64,000 nucleotides of DNA from Desulforhabdus sp. TSK (GTDB taxonomy: Bacteria; Desulfobacterota; Syntrophobacteria; Syntrophobacterales; Syntrophobacteraceae): the NCBI RefSeq assembly GCF_022836495.1, contig NZ_BQXM01000017.1:1-64000 (forward strand), read 5' to 3'. A program made the translations under genes and the position numbers. Below, piece by piece: positions 17,843 through 26,784 of this stretch. The notes below the pieces were generated by a model that was not told the origin of the DNA, did not search any database, and saw only the letters and a program-made list of their open reading frames with translations. How positions within the stretch are numbered: position 1 is the stretch's first letter; the number at the start of each line of letters is the position of its first letter.

Positions 17843-18727
17843 ATGCTCCTGCCCAAGTTTGATTTCCATGAACCGGCAACGCTCGAGGAAGCCTGTCAGA
17901 TCATGGCGGAGTACGGCACCAGGGCCAAAGTCCTTGCTGGTGGGACGGACCTGCTGGTGGATATGAAGAAGAAGCTGAGCACCCCTAAACAGGTCGTTTC
18001 CATCACAAGAATCAAAGAAATGAAAAAGATCGAAACCTCTCCCGACGGCTTGAAGCTCGGTCCCTGTTTCACAGTCGCCGATGTGGCGGCCTCGGAGGCC
18101 ATCGTAAAAAGATGGCGCGCCCTCTGTGCGGGGGCGAAAGCCCTGGGGAACCCGCTGGTCCGAAACCTTGCAACCATCGGCGGCAATGTTGTGACGGCGA
18201 GTCCGTCGGCCGACCTGCCCCCTTCCTTGATTGCCTACGGTGCCAGGGTTGTCTTGAAAAAGACGTCCGGAGAACGGGTTGTATCCCTGGATCATTTTTT
18301 TCTCGGTGCGGGGCTGACGGAAATCGCTCCCGATGAAATCCTGACGGAAATTCAGATCGATGCGCCTCCCCTCTATTCCGGCGCCGGCTACATCAACGAA
18401 GGCATTCGCAAGTGTCGGGATTGCAACGTGGTCAACGTCGCCTCCTTCATTACCCTGGACGGGCCTGACGGGTTCATCAAGAACGCCAGAATCGTCATGG
18501 GCTGCGTGGGGTCGACGGACTTGAGGGCTGTGTCTGCGGAAAAGCTCCTGGTGGGTGAGAAGCCCAGTGAAACGCTCTTTGCCAGAGCCGGCGAGGCAGC
18601 CATGCAGGAAGCGGCCCCCCGGGGTTCCGCGGAATCCAGGGCCTCGGCCGAATACAAAAAAGACATGGTGGGAGTGCTGACCAGCAGGACGCTCCATCTG
18701 GCCTGGAAGGAGGCTTTGGGGCATTAG
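17843..18727 (+). CDS. molybdenum hydroxylase FAD-binding medium subunit
   Basis: A 294-residue subunit of the xanthine dehydrogenase/CO dehydrogenase family. It binds FAD through two conserved loops, AKVLAGGTDLL (residues about 30-42) and LVRNLATIGGNVVTASPSAD (about 105-124). The C-terminal CODH_FAD domain follows. The [4Fe-4S] insertion of 4-hydroxybenzoyl-CoA reductase beta subunits is absent, because no Cys cluster follows the GGN loop. It is the first of three subunit genes in medium-small-large order and likely passes electrons between the iron-sulfur subunit and an external acceptor. The ATG follows AAAGGAGAAA. Confidence 0.88.
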   Translation: MLLPKFDFHEPATLEEACQIMAEYGTRAKVLAGGTDLLVDMKKKLSTPKQVVSITRIKEMKKIETSPDGLKLGPCFTVADVAASEAIVKRWRALCAGAKALGNPLVRNLATIGGNVVTASPSADLPPSLIAYGARVVLKKTSGERVVSLDHFFLGAGLTEIAPDEILTEIQIDAPPLYSGAGYINEGIRKCRDCNVVNVASFITLDGPDGFIKNARIVMGCVGSTDLRAVSAEKLLVGEKPSETLFARAGEAAMQEAAPRGSAESRASAEYKKDMVGVLTSRTLHLAWKEALGH

Positions 18728-18791
18728 CCATGGCGCATCGGCCCCTTTGCGGCTGACCATGATCAGGGATCATTCATCAAGGAGACGGTTC

Positions 18792-19250
18792 ATGAAAAGA
18801 ATCATTCAACTGACGATCAACGATAAAGAATATGAAGTGGCTGTCGAGCCCAATCAGACGCTCACGGATATGCTTCGATATGAACTGGGGCTGACGGGGA
18901 CCAAAAAGGGATGCGAGGTGGGGGACTGCGGGTCGTGTACGGTGATCATGGACGGTATCCCGGTCAATTCGTGCCTGGTTCTGGCCATGCAGGCCAATGG
19001 AAGGAAAATCACCACCATCGAAGGGCTGGAGACGGAAAAGGGGATGCATCCGATACAGAAGGCCTTCGTGGAAAAAGGCGCCATCCAGTGTGGCTTCTGC
19101 ACGCCGGGTATGATCCTTTCCTCCAAGAGCCTGCTGGACAAAAATCCAAATCCCACCGAGGAGGAAATACGGGCAGGCATATCGGGGAATCTTTGCAGGT
19201 GTACGGGCTACCAGAAGATTGTCGATGCAGTGAAATCTGTCGGTAAATAG
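18792..19250 (+). CDS. molybdenum hydroxylase [2Fe-2S] small subunit
   Basis: A 152-residue iron-sulfur subunit with two [2Fe-2S] clusters. The plant-ferredoxin-type motif is GCEVGDCGSCTVIMDG (residues about 44-60), with its fourth Cys in SCLVL. The second cluster has QCGFCTPGM and NLCRCTGYQKI in the C-terminal helical domain. It carries electrons from the molybdenum site to the FAD subunit. The ATG at 18792 has an AAGGAGA site; the open frame reaches back to 18747. Spacing to the neighbouring subunit genes is 64 and 73 bases. Confidence 0.92.
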   Translation: MKRIIQLTINDKEYEVAVEPNQTLTDMLRYELGLTGTKKGCEVGDCGSCTVIMDGIPVNSCLVLAMQANGRKITTIEGLETEKGMHPIQKAFVEKGAIQCGFCTPGMILSSKSLLDKNPNPTEEEIRAGISGNLCRCTGYQKIVDAVKSVGK

Positions 19251-19323
19251 CGTTGTCCTGGGTTGCAAACAGTCTGCCGCCGCATCACGGGCGGCAAGCG
19301 ACAGCATGCAAGGAGAGATATGA

Positions 19324-21687
19324 ATGAGCGGATATGATGTGATCGGTACGGAAGCACCCAGAATCGATGCCCCCGACAAAGCCACCGGGCGGGCCCTGTT
19401 CATAGATGATATGACCATGCCGGGCATGCTTTACGGCGCGCTGCTGCAGAGTCCCCTGGCTCACGCCAGGATCCGCGGCATCGATACCTCCGCCGCGAAG
19501 CAATTGCCGGGGGTGAAATCCGTTGTCACCTGGGAAGACGCGGGCCTGGTGAAGTATGGGGTGAGCCCCGCACGGTACGATGAGACCATCTTCTGCCATG
19601 ACAAGGTCCGTCACGTGGGCGACAATGTGGCGGCGGTGGCGGCCGTCGACCTGGAAACCGCCCTGGAGGCCGTTTCTCTCATCAAGGTGGATTACGAGGA
19701 TCTTCCCGCGGTCTTCACCATCGAACAGGCCATGGCTGAAGGCGCGCCTCTCGTGCACGACATTTATCCTCGAAATATCAGTGCGGAGGTGCACAACGAG
19801 TTCGGTGACGTGGAGGCGGCCTTCAAGGAATGCGACCTCATCAAGATGACCTCCCTGGTCAACAAACGCCAGGACTGCGCCTTCATCGAGCCTCAGGGAT
19901 GCATCGCTTATTACGACCATTCCGGAACCCTGACCCTCTACTCCTCCACGCAGGTCCCCCATTATACCCAGCGCAGTGTGGCCATGGTGCTGGGAATGCC
20001 CATAGGAAAGGTCCGGGTGGTGAAGCCCTACGTGGGAGGCGGGTTCGGAGCCAAGGCCTCGGCGAACCATATGGAACTGGCGGCGTGCCTGATGTCCATG
20101 AAAACCGGGAAGCCCGTCAAAATGAACTTCGAAAGGGAGCAGGTCTTCTACCACGGCCGCTCGAGGCACCAGTTCTTTCATACGATGACGACGGGAGTGA
20201 AGCGCGACGGCACCATCCTGGCCCTCAAGCATGAATGCTATATGAACGGCGGCGCCTATTCGAGCTTTGGAATCGCAACGGTCTACTATGCCGGATCCCT
20301 GCTGGGCGGGCCGTACAAAATGCCCAACATGAAATACGACGGGTACCGGATCGCCACAAATCTTCCCGCCTGCGGCGCACAGCGCGGGCATGGCGGCGTT
20401 ATCGCCCGTGGCTGCTGGGAGCAGCAGCTGGACATGATTGCCGAAGAGCTCGGTATGGATCCCGTTGAATTGCGCCTGAAGAATATCATGACCGCCGGTG
20501 ACATCACCTGCAACGACCTGAACATGAGCAGTCTCGGCATGAAGGAGTGCATCGAGGCGGTGCGGGACGCCTCCGAGTGGAAAAATAAAAAGGGCAAGCT
20601 CCCCAGAGGCAAGGGCATAGGCATGGCCTGCGGGTTCTTCGTGTCCGGCGCCGGCTATCCCATCTATCGCTCCGACACCTTTCACGGCACGGTGGTGATC
20701 AAGCTCACCGAGGACGGTGGAACCGCCCTGGTTTATACGGCCTCGGCCGAAATCGGGCAGGGCTCGGACACGGCTTTTGCCATGATCGCGGCAGAAGCGC
20801 TGGGAATTCCATTGGAAATGGTGAGGCTTGAGTCCGGCGATACGGACTTCGGCGTGGACCTGGGGGCCTATTCCAGTCGCCAGACGCTCATGACGGGTCA
20901 TGCCACGAAGGAAGCGGCGGAAGATGTCAAACGCCAGGTGCTTGAAGTCCTTTCCAAAGAACTGAATGTTCCCATGGAGGACATGGATATCAAAAAGGGC
21001 CTCATCGTCTTCAAGAAGGAAAAGCCCGATTTCAGCGGACTGAGAACCCGCTACATCAAGGAGCACCGAGGCTGGGTCGACAACCCGGGCGCAGAGGATG
21101 AGCTCTCCTTCCGGGAGGCTTCCCGTATCGCCTATCTTGCCAGGGGAAGCATCGTGGGCACCGGCAAATACAAGCCACCCGAGCTGGGAGGAAAATTCAA
21201 GGGCGCCGCCGTGGGGACTTCTCCTGCATACGGCTGTTCCGCCCAGATCGTGGAGCTCACCGTGGATGAAGGAACGGGAAGGATCATCATCGATAAAATG
21301 GTGGATGCCCACGACTGCGGGAGGGCCATCAACCGCACATCGGTTGAAGGACAGATGCAGGGATCGCTCTCCATGGGCATGGGGGAGGCGTTGTTCGAGG
21401 AAGTCAAGTTTGACGCCAGGGGGCGCATCCTCAATGCCGACCTGGCGGAATACAAGATCCCCTCTGCCCTGGATATGCCGCCGACGGAGGTCATCGTTGT
21501 GGAAAGCAACGAGCCCAACGGGCCTTTCGGGGCGAAGGAAGTGGGGGAGGGCAACATCATGGCTACCATCCCCGCCATTTTGAATGCTGTGTACGATGCC
21601 GTCGGAGTCAGGATTTACGAGCTTCCATTGAATCCTGAGAGGGTACACAAGGCCCTCAAGGAATATAAGCAAAAAAATAAAATCTAG
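19324..21687 (+). CDS. molybdenum hydroxylase catalytic large subunit
   Basis: A 787-residue molybdopterin-binding subunit of the xanthine dehydrogenase family. Visible motifs are the N-terminal DAPDKATGRALFIDDM, the cofactor loop VGGGFGAKAS, AEIGQGSDT, and the active-site GAKEVGEG with the likely catalytic Glu742. The length and gene order resemble aryl-CoA hydroxylases or reductases and related aldehyde/purine hydroxylases. The neighbouring aryl-CoA ligase makes an aromatic CoA ester or free aromatic acid the best guess for substrate. This is inference, and the beta subunit argues against a standard 4-hydroxybenzoyl-CoA reductase. A ThiS-like gene follows after 92 bases. Confidence 0.9.
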   Translation: MSGYDVIGTEAPRIDAPDKATGRALFIDDMTMPGMLYGALLQSPLAHARIRGIDTSAAKQLPGVKSVVTWEDAGLVKYGVSPARYDETIFCHDKVRHVGDNVAAVAAVDLETALEAVSLIKVDYEDLPAVFTIEQAMAEGAPLVHDIYPRNISAEVHNEFGDVEAAFKECDLIKMTSLVNKRQDCAFIEPQGCIAYYDHSGTLTLYSSTQVPHYTQRSVAMVLGMPIGKVRVVKPYVGGGFGAKASANHMELAACLMSMKTGKPVKMNFEREQVFYHGRSRHQFFHTMTTGVKRDGTILALKHECYMNGGAYSSFGIATVYYAGSLLGGPYKMPNMKYDGYRIATNLPACGAQRGHGGVIARGCWEQQLDMIAEELGMDPVELRLKNIMTAGDITCNDLNMSSLGMKECIEAVRDASEWKNKKGKLPRGKGIGMACGFFVSGAGYPIYRSDTFHGTVVIKLTEDGGTALVYTASAEIGQGSDTAFAMIAAEALGIPLEMVRLESGDTDFGVDLGAYSSRQTLMTGHATKEAAEDVKRQVLEVLSKELNVPMEDMDIKKGLIVFKKEKPDFSGLRTRYIKEHRGWVDNPGAEDELSFREASRIAYLARGSIVGTGKYKPPELGGKFKGAAVGTSPAYGCSAQIVELTVDEGTGRIIIDKMVDAHDCGRAINRTSVEGQMQGSLSMGMGEALFEEVKFDARGRILNADLAEYKIPSALDMPPTEVIVVESNEPNGPFGAKEVGEGNIMATIPAILNAVYDAVGVRIYELPLNPERVHKALKEYKQKNKI

Positions 21688-21779
21688 GGTGCTGGATGCA
21701 AGCGCCTCCCTCCGGTCCGGCTCTACCGTTTTCATGGAGCCAAGGCCGGAAGGGGGCATGCGGCCCTCGAGGAGAAAAG

Positions 21780-21992
21780 GTGCACGGAATCAAAATCACT
21801 GCAAACGGCTTTGAGATGGAGGTCCCGCGCGAAACGACGCTGGAAAAGCTTCTCGATATCCTGGAAGAGACCGTCCGGCCCGATGTCATCGTAGAGCTCA
21901 ACCGGAAGTTCGTGCATCTCAACGACTACTCCGCTACGCTCCTGAGGGAAGGGGATGATGTGGAAGTCATTCATCTGGAGATGGGGGGGTGA
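21780..21992 (+). CDS. ThiS/MoaD-like sulfur carrier protein
   Basis: A 70-residue beta-grasp protein. Strand pattern GIKITANGFEMEV ... TLEKLLDILEE ... VIVELNRKFVHLNDYSATLL (in parts) and the C-terminal Gly-Gly end, in which the final Gly would be adenylated and thiocarboxylated, are typical of ThiS. The GTG start at 21780 is preceded by GAGGAG and fits the family length; the longer upstream frame has no such start. Its 3' end overlaps by 26 bases the convergent ThiF/MoeB-type gene, its obvious partner. It could feed sulfur to thiamin, to molybdopterin, or to the sulfido ligand of the hydroxylase. Confidence 0.75.
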   Translation: MHGIKITANGFEMEVPRETTLEKLLDILEETVRPDVIVELNRKFVHLNDYSATLLREGDDVEVIHLEMGG

Positions 21993-22806
21993 TGCACTCC
22001 GGCGCTCCCGTGTAGCCCCCTGAAAGGTCGGTGATGGTCGGGTTTTCCCCACATAGGGGACACCTGGGGTTCCTGGGCACGGTGATGGTTCTGAAATCCC
22101 CTTCCAGGAAATTGTAGACCAGGAATCGGCCCAGGAGGCTCTTGCCGATGCGGAGAATGAATTTGAGGACCTCACCGGCCTGGATCAGCCCGATCTGTCC
22201 GGGAAGGACATTGAGGACACCGACTTCGTCGCAGGGCGGAACCGTACCGGGTGGGGGGATTTCCGGAATCATGCATCGGAGGCAGGGACCGCCCCCTTTG
22301 GGAAAAAAGAGGCTCGCCTGGCCGTCGAACCCGACGGCTCCTCCGAAGACGTAGGGCTTTCCTGCAAAGTAGGCCGCGTCGTTGAGGAGGAATTTGGTTT
22401 CGAAGTTATCCGCTCCATCGACGACCACGTCGTATTCGTCAACCAGGCTCAGGGCGTTGGCCGGGGTGAAACGCTCCTGGTGTGCAGTGACGGCCATATC
22501 CGGGTTGGTGCGGAGCAGCGTCGCCATGGCCGATTCGGTTTTGGGTCTGCCCACATCGCCGGTCCCATGGAGGATCTGCCTGTGGATGTTGCTCAGATCC
22601 ACCCTGTCGAAATCGACAATTCCCAATGCACCGACGCCGGCTGCGGCAAGGTAGAGCGCAATGGGGCTGCCCAGTCCGCCGGCGCCCACAAGGAGGACCC
22701 TTGATTGCAGAAGCTTCAACTGGCCTTCCTCTCCAACGCCCTGCAGCAGGATTTGCCTCCTGTACCTTTTTGTCTGCTCGTCGGACAGTGCCCTGTCTAT
22801 CGCCAT
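21967..22806 (-). CDS. ThiF/MoeB/HesA-family adenylyltransferase
   Basis: A 279-residue E1-like enzyme that adenylates the C terminus of a ubiquitin-like sulfur carrier. It has the nucleotide loop VGAGGLGSP (residues about 40-48), the IVDFDRVDLSNIHRQ segment, DGADNF, and two zinc CxxC pairs (CLRC and CPLC). No rhodanese domain is present, so sulfur must come from another donor. It is convergent with and overlaps the ThiS-like carrier gene. Assignment to thiamin (ThiF) or molybdopterin (MoeB) synthesis cannot be settled from sequence; the context next to a molybdenum enzyme favours a molybdenum-cofactor role. Confidence 0.85.
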   Translation of the reverse strand: MAIDRALSDEQTKRYRRQILLQGVGEEGQLKLLQSRVLLVGAGGLGSPIALYLAAAGVGALGIVDFDRVDLSNIHRQILHGTGDVGRPKTESAMATLLRTNPDMAVTAHQERFTPANALSLVDEYDVVVDGADNFETKFLLNDAAYFAGKPYVFGGAVGFDGQASLFFPKGGGPCLRCMIPEIPPPGTVPPCDEVGVLNVLPGQIGLIQAGEVLKFILRIGKSLLGRFLVYNFLEGDFRTITVPRNPRCPLCGENPTITDLSGGYTGAPECITPPSPDE

Positions 22807-23104
22807 CGGTATCTTCTCCCCGCTCTCGCTTGAATTCGGAAACAGGATGTTTCGCTCTCGTGCTCGGCCAATGACTGCCCCTCAAGCACAGATGATTGCA
22901 GGCAGGACGGAGGTCTATTTCCTGCCACAAGCCTAAACCGCTATCGGCTCTCAAGATAGTTGAGTTTTGGGCATTTAACAACATGCGAAGGGGGGCGTTT
23001 CCCTATTGCCACGCTGTTGGATTTGAGGCACTTGAACCATGGATTTTCCAAGGAGTGAGCCGATGTCATCCGGCATCCCATGGGAGATGGAAAGGAGAAA
23101 GACA
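22807..23104. other. divergent intergenic region
   Basis: About 300 bases between the ThiF/MoeB-type gene and the aryl-CoA ligase. They should hold both promoters, but no clear consensus promoter or regulatory RNA was recognised. Confidence 0.4.
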
Positions 23105-24652
23105 ATGCAACTGGACTTGAAGATTCCGGAGCTCTTCAATGCGGCAGATTACTTCGTGGATCGCAATGTGCGGGAAGGCCGGGGCCAGAAGACTGCCGTG
23201 ATCTGTGAGGATCGTTCCTTCACATACGCCGATATCCAGGCCGGTATGAACCGGGTGGGCAACGCCCTCAAGGGGCTCGGCGTGAGGCTGGAAGAGCGGG
23301 TAGCCCTTCTCATGCTGGACACGGAGATCTTTCCCCAGGCATTCTTCGGGGCCGTCAAAATTGGGGCCGTGCCCGTCTGTCTCAATACGCTCCTGCGTCC
23401 CAAGGACTATCTGTATCTCCTCAACGACGGCCGGGCAAGGGTCCTCATCGTCGACGCGACCCTGCTGAGCAACATTCAGGAAGTCAAAGAAAATCTCAAA
23501 TTCCTGGAGCACATTGTTGTGGCGAATGGGCCTGCCCCGGACGGTACCCTTGCCTTCAGCGATTTCATTGCCGGAAAATCCGTGGAGCTTCAAGCGGCCC
23601 CCACCACCCCGGATGACTCCTGCTTCTGGCTCTACAGCTCGGGATCCACGGGAATGCCCAAGGGAGCGATTCACCTGCAGCACGACATGGTCTACTGTGC
23701 CGAAACTTTTGGAAAACAGGTGGTAGGGGTTCGGGAGGACGACGTCTGTTTCTCGGCGGCAAAGCTGTTCTTTGCCTATGGCTTGGGCAACTCGCTCTAT
23801 TTCCCCATGAGTGTCGGTGCCACGGCGGTCTATCTCCCGGTGCGGCCGACCCCCGAATCGGTGTACGAGACGGTCCGCCGCTACAAGCCGACGGTATTTT
23901 ACGGTGTTCCCACACTCTACGGCAGCATGCTGGCGGCAGAGGGAAGCATGGATGGGGTCCGGGTTTGTGTCTCTGCCGGTGAAGCGTTGCCTGCCGACAT
24001 TTTCAAACGATGGGTGGAGCGTCATGGTGTCAAGATCATTGACGGCATTGGCTCCACGGAAGCCTGCCAGACATTCATTTCCAATCGCATCGACGACATC
24101 AGACCGGGGAGTTCGGGCAAGCTGGTCCCCGGCTATGAAGCACGGATCGTGGATGAAAATTTCCAGGATGTCCCCGATGGGGAAGTGGGAACGCTCCTGG
24201 TCAAAGGGGACAGTATTTGTGCGGGGTATTGGAACAAGCACGAGAAAACGAAAGCCACCATCCTCGGTGAATGGTTGAATACCGACGACAAGTACTACCA
24301 AGACGCTGACGGCTACTACTTCTATGTGGGGCGAACCAACGACATGCTGAAGGTGGGTGGCATCTGGGTTTCACCCATCGATGTCGAAGCGTGCCTCATC
24401 GAACATCCCGCCGTCCTGGAATGTGCCGTCATCGGCGCCCCGGACAGTGAAAACCTCATCAAGCCCAAAGCCTTTGTCGTCCTGGATCGCGGCTACACCG
24501 CAGATGAAAAGCTGGAGAAGGAGCTGAAGGAGTATGTCAAGACGAAGCTGGCCCACTACAAGTTTCCCCGCTGGATCGTCTTCCTCAACGAGCTCCCCAA
24601 GACCGCCACGGGGAAGATCAAGCGCTTCGAACTGAGAAAACCGGCAAATTAA
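23105..24652 (+). CDS. benzoate-CoA ligase family protein
   Basis: A 515-residue AMP-forming acyl-CoA synthetase of the benzoate-CoA ligase subfamily. It activates an aromatic (or alicyclic) acid with ATP and CoA. The N-terminal FNAADYFVDRNV and VCLNTLLRPKDYLYLLND are typical of this subfamily. The P-loop-like YSSGSTGMPKGAIH lies near residue 180, and the catalytic Lys is in LPKTATGKIKRFEL at the C terminus. The ATG at 23105 follows GGAGAAAGACA. Candidate substrates are benzoate, hydroxybenzoates and cyclohexene carboxylates. Location between a molybdenum hydroxylase and a TRAP transporter supports an uptake-activation-oxidation route. Confidence 0.88.
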   Translation: MQLDLKIPELFNAADYFVDRNVREGRGQKTAVICEDRSFTYADIQAGMNRVGNALKGLGVRLEERVALLMLDTEIFPQAFFGAVKIGAVPVCLNTLLRPKDYLYLLNDGRARVLIVDATLLSNIQEVKENLKFLEHIVVANGPAPDGTLAFSDFIAGKSVELQAAPTTPDDSCFWLYSSGSTGMPKGAIHLQHDMVYCAETFGKQVVGVREDDVCFSAAKLFFAYGLGNSLYFPMSVGATAVYLPVRPTPESVYETVRRYKPTVFYGVPTLYGSMLAAEGSMDGVRVCVSAGEALPADIFKRWVERHGVKIIDGIGSTEACQTFISNRIDDIRPGSSGKLVPGYEARIVDENFQDVPDGEVGTLLVKGDSICAGYWNKHEKTKATILGEWLNTDDKYYQDADGYYFYVGRTNDMLKVGGIWVSPIDVEACLIEHPAVLECAVIGAPDSENLIKPKAFVVLDRGYTADEKLEKELKEYVKTKLAHYKFPRWIVFLNELPKTATGKIKRFELRKPAN

Positions 24653-24727
24653 GGCAGCCACTCCATTACCAATCGTGAATTGCCCATGAGAGGCTGTCTG
24701 AAAACTCCCTCTCACCCTCACCCCAGC

Positions 24728-24747
24728 CCTCTCCCTCGAGGGAGAGG
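24728..24747. repeat. 20-bp perfect palindrome
   Basis: CCTCTCCCTC joined directly to GAGGGAGAGG, embedded in a CCCTCACCC-rich context. Similar palindromes recur as intergenic repeats in many proteobacterial genomes. Here it lies between two convergent genes and may add to termination. Confidence 0.55.
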
Positions 24748-24800
24748 AAGAAGAATTCGTCATTCTCAGAGAGCCTGCGAGCGGTCCTCTGACAGCCTGT

Positions 24801-24838
24801 GAGGGTTTTTGCGGATACAAGGCTCCGCAAAAACCCTC
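24801..24838. terminator. bidirectional terminator hairpin
   Basis: A perfect 15-bp stem (GAGGGTTTTTGCGGA, 24801-24815, with 24824-24838) and an 8-base loop sit between the converging aryl-CoA ligase and universal stress protein genes. T-runs fall within the stem, so both directions could end here. Confidence 0.6.
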
Positions 24839-24859
24839 ATCCAGAGTGGACGAGCGATT

Positions 24860-25375
24860 TCATGCCTTGGGTGGGACGACGAGCACCGGAATTTTGGACC
24901 TTCTCATAATTGCTTTAATCGTCGGACCGATGGTGTTGTGGGAAAGAAATCCTTCCCGGGTGCCAAGGATGATGAGGTCGCAACCATGCTCTTCGGCGCA
25001 GCGGATCACGTTTTCCACAATTTCGCCCTCACTGATGATGATCTCCCGTGACGCATAGCCGCAGGCCGCATCATCGATTCCCGCCTCGGTGCAAAACCGA
25101 CTGAGGGCTTCATGAATCAATGCGGCGGACGATCTCATCCCCATGAGGGTCTGGTGTGCGTCCTTCTCCTGTGAGTCCACGGTCTCCTTCCAACGCGCAT
25201 CACCGACGATTGACTTCAAATACCCTGCGGCAGACTCCGGCACCTTTTCCAGGACATGAAGCAGGACGATGGATGCCTGAAATCGAGTCGCCAGAACGAC
25301 TGCAAAATCAAAAGCCTGCCTGCAGGTTTCCGAAAGATTCGTCGCAAACAAGATGGTTTTAATCGTTGTCAACAT
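24860..25375 (-). CDS. universal stress protein (UspA family)
   Basis: A 171-residue single Usp domain. It begins TIKTILFATNLSETCRQAFDFAV, as usual (quoted in two parts, residues 4-26). The C-terminal nucleotide-binding region is LIILGTREGFLSHNTIG followed by PVLVVPPKA, a variant of the G-x2-G-x9-G(S/T) pattern. The ATG at 25375 has AAAGGTTGG upstream. Usp genes often accompany TRAP transporters, and this one is downstream of dctM on the same strand after a 104-base gap, so it may be part of that operon. Its molecular role is unknown. Confidence 0.85.
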   Translation of the reverse strand: MLTTIKTILFATNLSETCRQAFDFAVVLATRFQASIVLLHVLEKVPESAAGYLKSIVGDARWKETVDSQEKDAHQTLMGMRSSAALIHEALSRFCTEAGIDDAACGYASREIIISEGEIVENVIRCAEEHGCDLIILGTREGFLSHNTIGPTIKAIMRRSKIPVLVVPPKA

Positions 25376-25479
25376 GATCCAACCTTTCTTCTTGGGAGGA
25401 GACGGGTTGCAACGGACCCTCATGACGCTTGATGGTTATTCCAAACTGAATGCCCATCGCTTCTGTGAATGAGCAGGGG

Positions 25480-26784
25480 TTACCCGGGCATCAGGACGGA
25501 CGGAAGCCATGTGGCAAGTCCCGGGAAGAAAAACACGATGATCCCGCCGAGCACCAGGCTGATCAAAAACGGGTAGACGCCCGAGTAGACGATGCTGAAG
25601 GGGGTCTTGGTGATTTGTTTGACGACAAAGACGCAAATGGCCATGGGTGGAATGACGACCCCGATCATGACGGTGATGGCGATCATGATCCCGAACCACA
25701 GGGGGTCGTAGCCGAGCTTGATGATGGCCGGGTAGAAAATAGGGGTTGCGAGAATCATGAAGGCCAGATCGTCGATGAAGGATCCGCCGATCAGGTAGAT
25801 AAAAGAGATCATGATCAGGATGAACCAGGAAGGCGCATTCAGTCCCACGATCCAGTCCGCCGTGATCATCGGTATTTTTGTCACGGTGATGAAATGACCC
25901 AAAACCGTGGAGCCGACGATGAGCATGATGACCATGCAGGCGGATCGAACGGATTCAGAAGTGGACTGGATATAGCCTTTGATATCCATGTCTTTTCTGA
26001 TGAGGCTCAGCACCAGGACGAGGAAGGTGCCGACACTGGCCGCCTCGGTCGGGGTGAAAAAACCGCCCATGATTCCGCCGATGACGAGGGAGAAGATAAA
26101 AAGTACGATCATCACTTCGGGCAGGGTTTTGACACGCTCGCCCCAGGAGAATTTCTCACTCTTGGGCCCCAGAGACGGGTTGAGCTTGCACCACCCGTAG
26201 ATGACGCACAGGAAGAAAATGGCGATCATGAGCCCCGGCAAGATGCCGCCCAAAAAAAGCTTTCCGATGGATAGATCCGTGATGATGCCGTAAACGATCA
26301 GGGTAACACTCGGCGGCATGAGGATCCCGAGGGTGCCGACAGTCGCCACCACACCCGTCGAAAGTCTCCTGTCATAGTGGAACCGGTCCATTTCGGGGAC
26401 CGCGACAAAGGCGAAAGTCGCCGAGGTGGCGGGTGAAGAGCCGCAGATGGCTTTGAAAACCGTCGCCCCCCCGACGGTGGCCATCGCCAGCCCGCCCGGG
26501 ATATGGCCGATGAACTTATGGGCCGCATTGAAGAGACGTTTGGCGATCCCCGAGTTGAATGAAATCTGCCCCATCAGAACGAAGAGGGGAATCACGCTGA
26601 AGCCGTAGGAGGTGAGGACATCGTAAAAGTCCTTAGCCAAAAGATTTGACGCGGCATTCCATGAAACCAGGTACCCAAACCCGAGAAACCCCATGATGAT
26701 CATGGCGAACGCCAGTTCGATTCCTGTAAAGAACAACACCAGCGTGATGATCAAAGCCAGCAATCCAACCGTTACCTCACTCAT
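25480..26784 (-). CDS. dctM: TRAP transporter large permease, DctM
   Basis: A 434-residue inner-membrane permease of the TRAP (tripartite ATP-independent periplasmic) family with about 12-13 hydrophobic segments. Conserved stretches include ELAFAMIIMGFLGFGYLV near the N terminus, GGATVFKAICGSSPATSAT, and TLGILMPPSVTLIVYG. It couples Na+ flow to substrate uptake with DctP and DctQ. Its start overlaps the dctQ stop by 8 bases. Gene order on the minus strand is dctP-dctQ-dctM. The substrate is not readable, though the neighbourhood suggests an aromatic or other organic acid. Confidence 0.92.
   Translation of the reverse strand: MSEVTVGLLALIITLVLFFTGIELAFAMIIMGFLGFGYLVSWNAASNLLAKDFYDVLTSYGFSVIPLFVLMGQISFNSGIAKRLFNAAHKFIGHIPGGLAMATVGGATVFKAICGSSPATSATFAFVAVPEMDRFHYDRRLSTGVVATVGTLGILMPPSVTLIVYGIITDLSIGKLFLGGILPGLMIAIFFLCVIYGWCKLNPSLGPKSEKFSWGERVKTLPEVMIVLFIFSLVIGGIMGGFFTPTEAASVGTFLVLVLSLIRKDMDIKGYIQSTSESVRSACMVIMLIVGSTVLGHFITVTKIPMITADWIVGLNAPSWFILIMISFIYLIGGSFIDDLAFMILATPIFYPAIIKLGYDPLWFGIMIAITVMIGVVIPPMAICVFVVKQITKTPFSIVYSGVYPFLISLVLGGIIVFFFPGLATWLPSVLMPG

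Noticed and set aside
17843-21687. 4-hydroxybenzoyl-CoA reductase
   Set aside because: The FAD subunit lacks the [4Fe-4S] loop insertion that marks that enzyme. The operon is therefore annotated only as a molybdenum hydroxylase.
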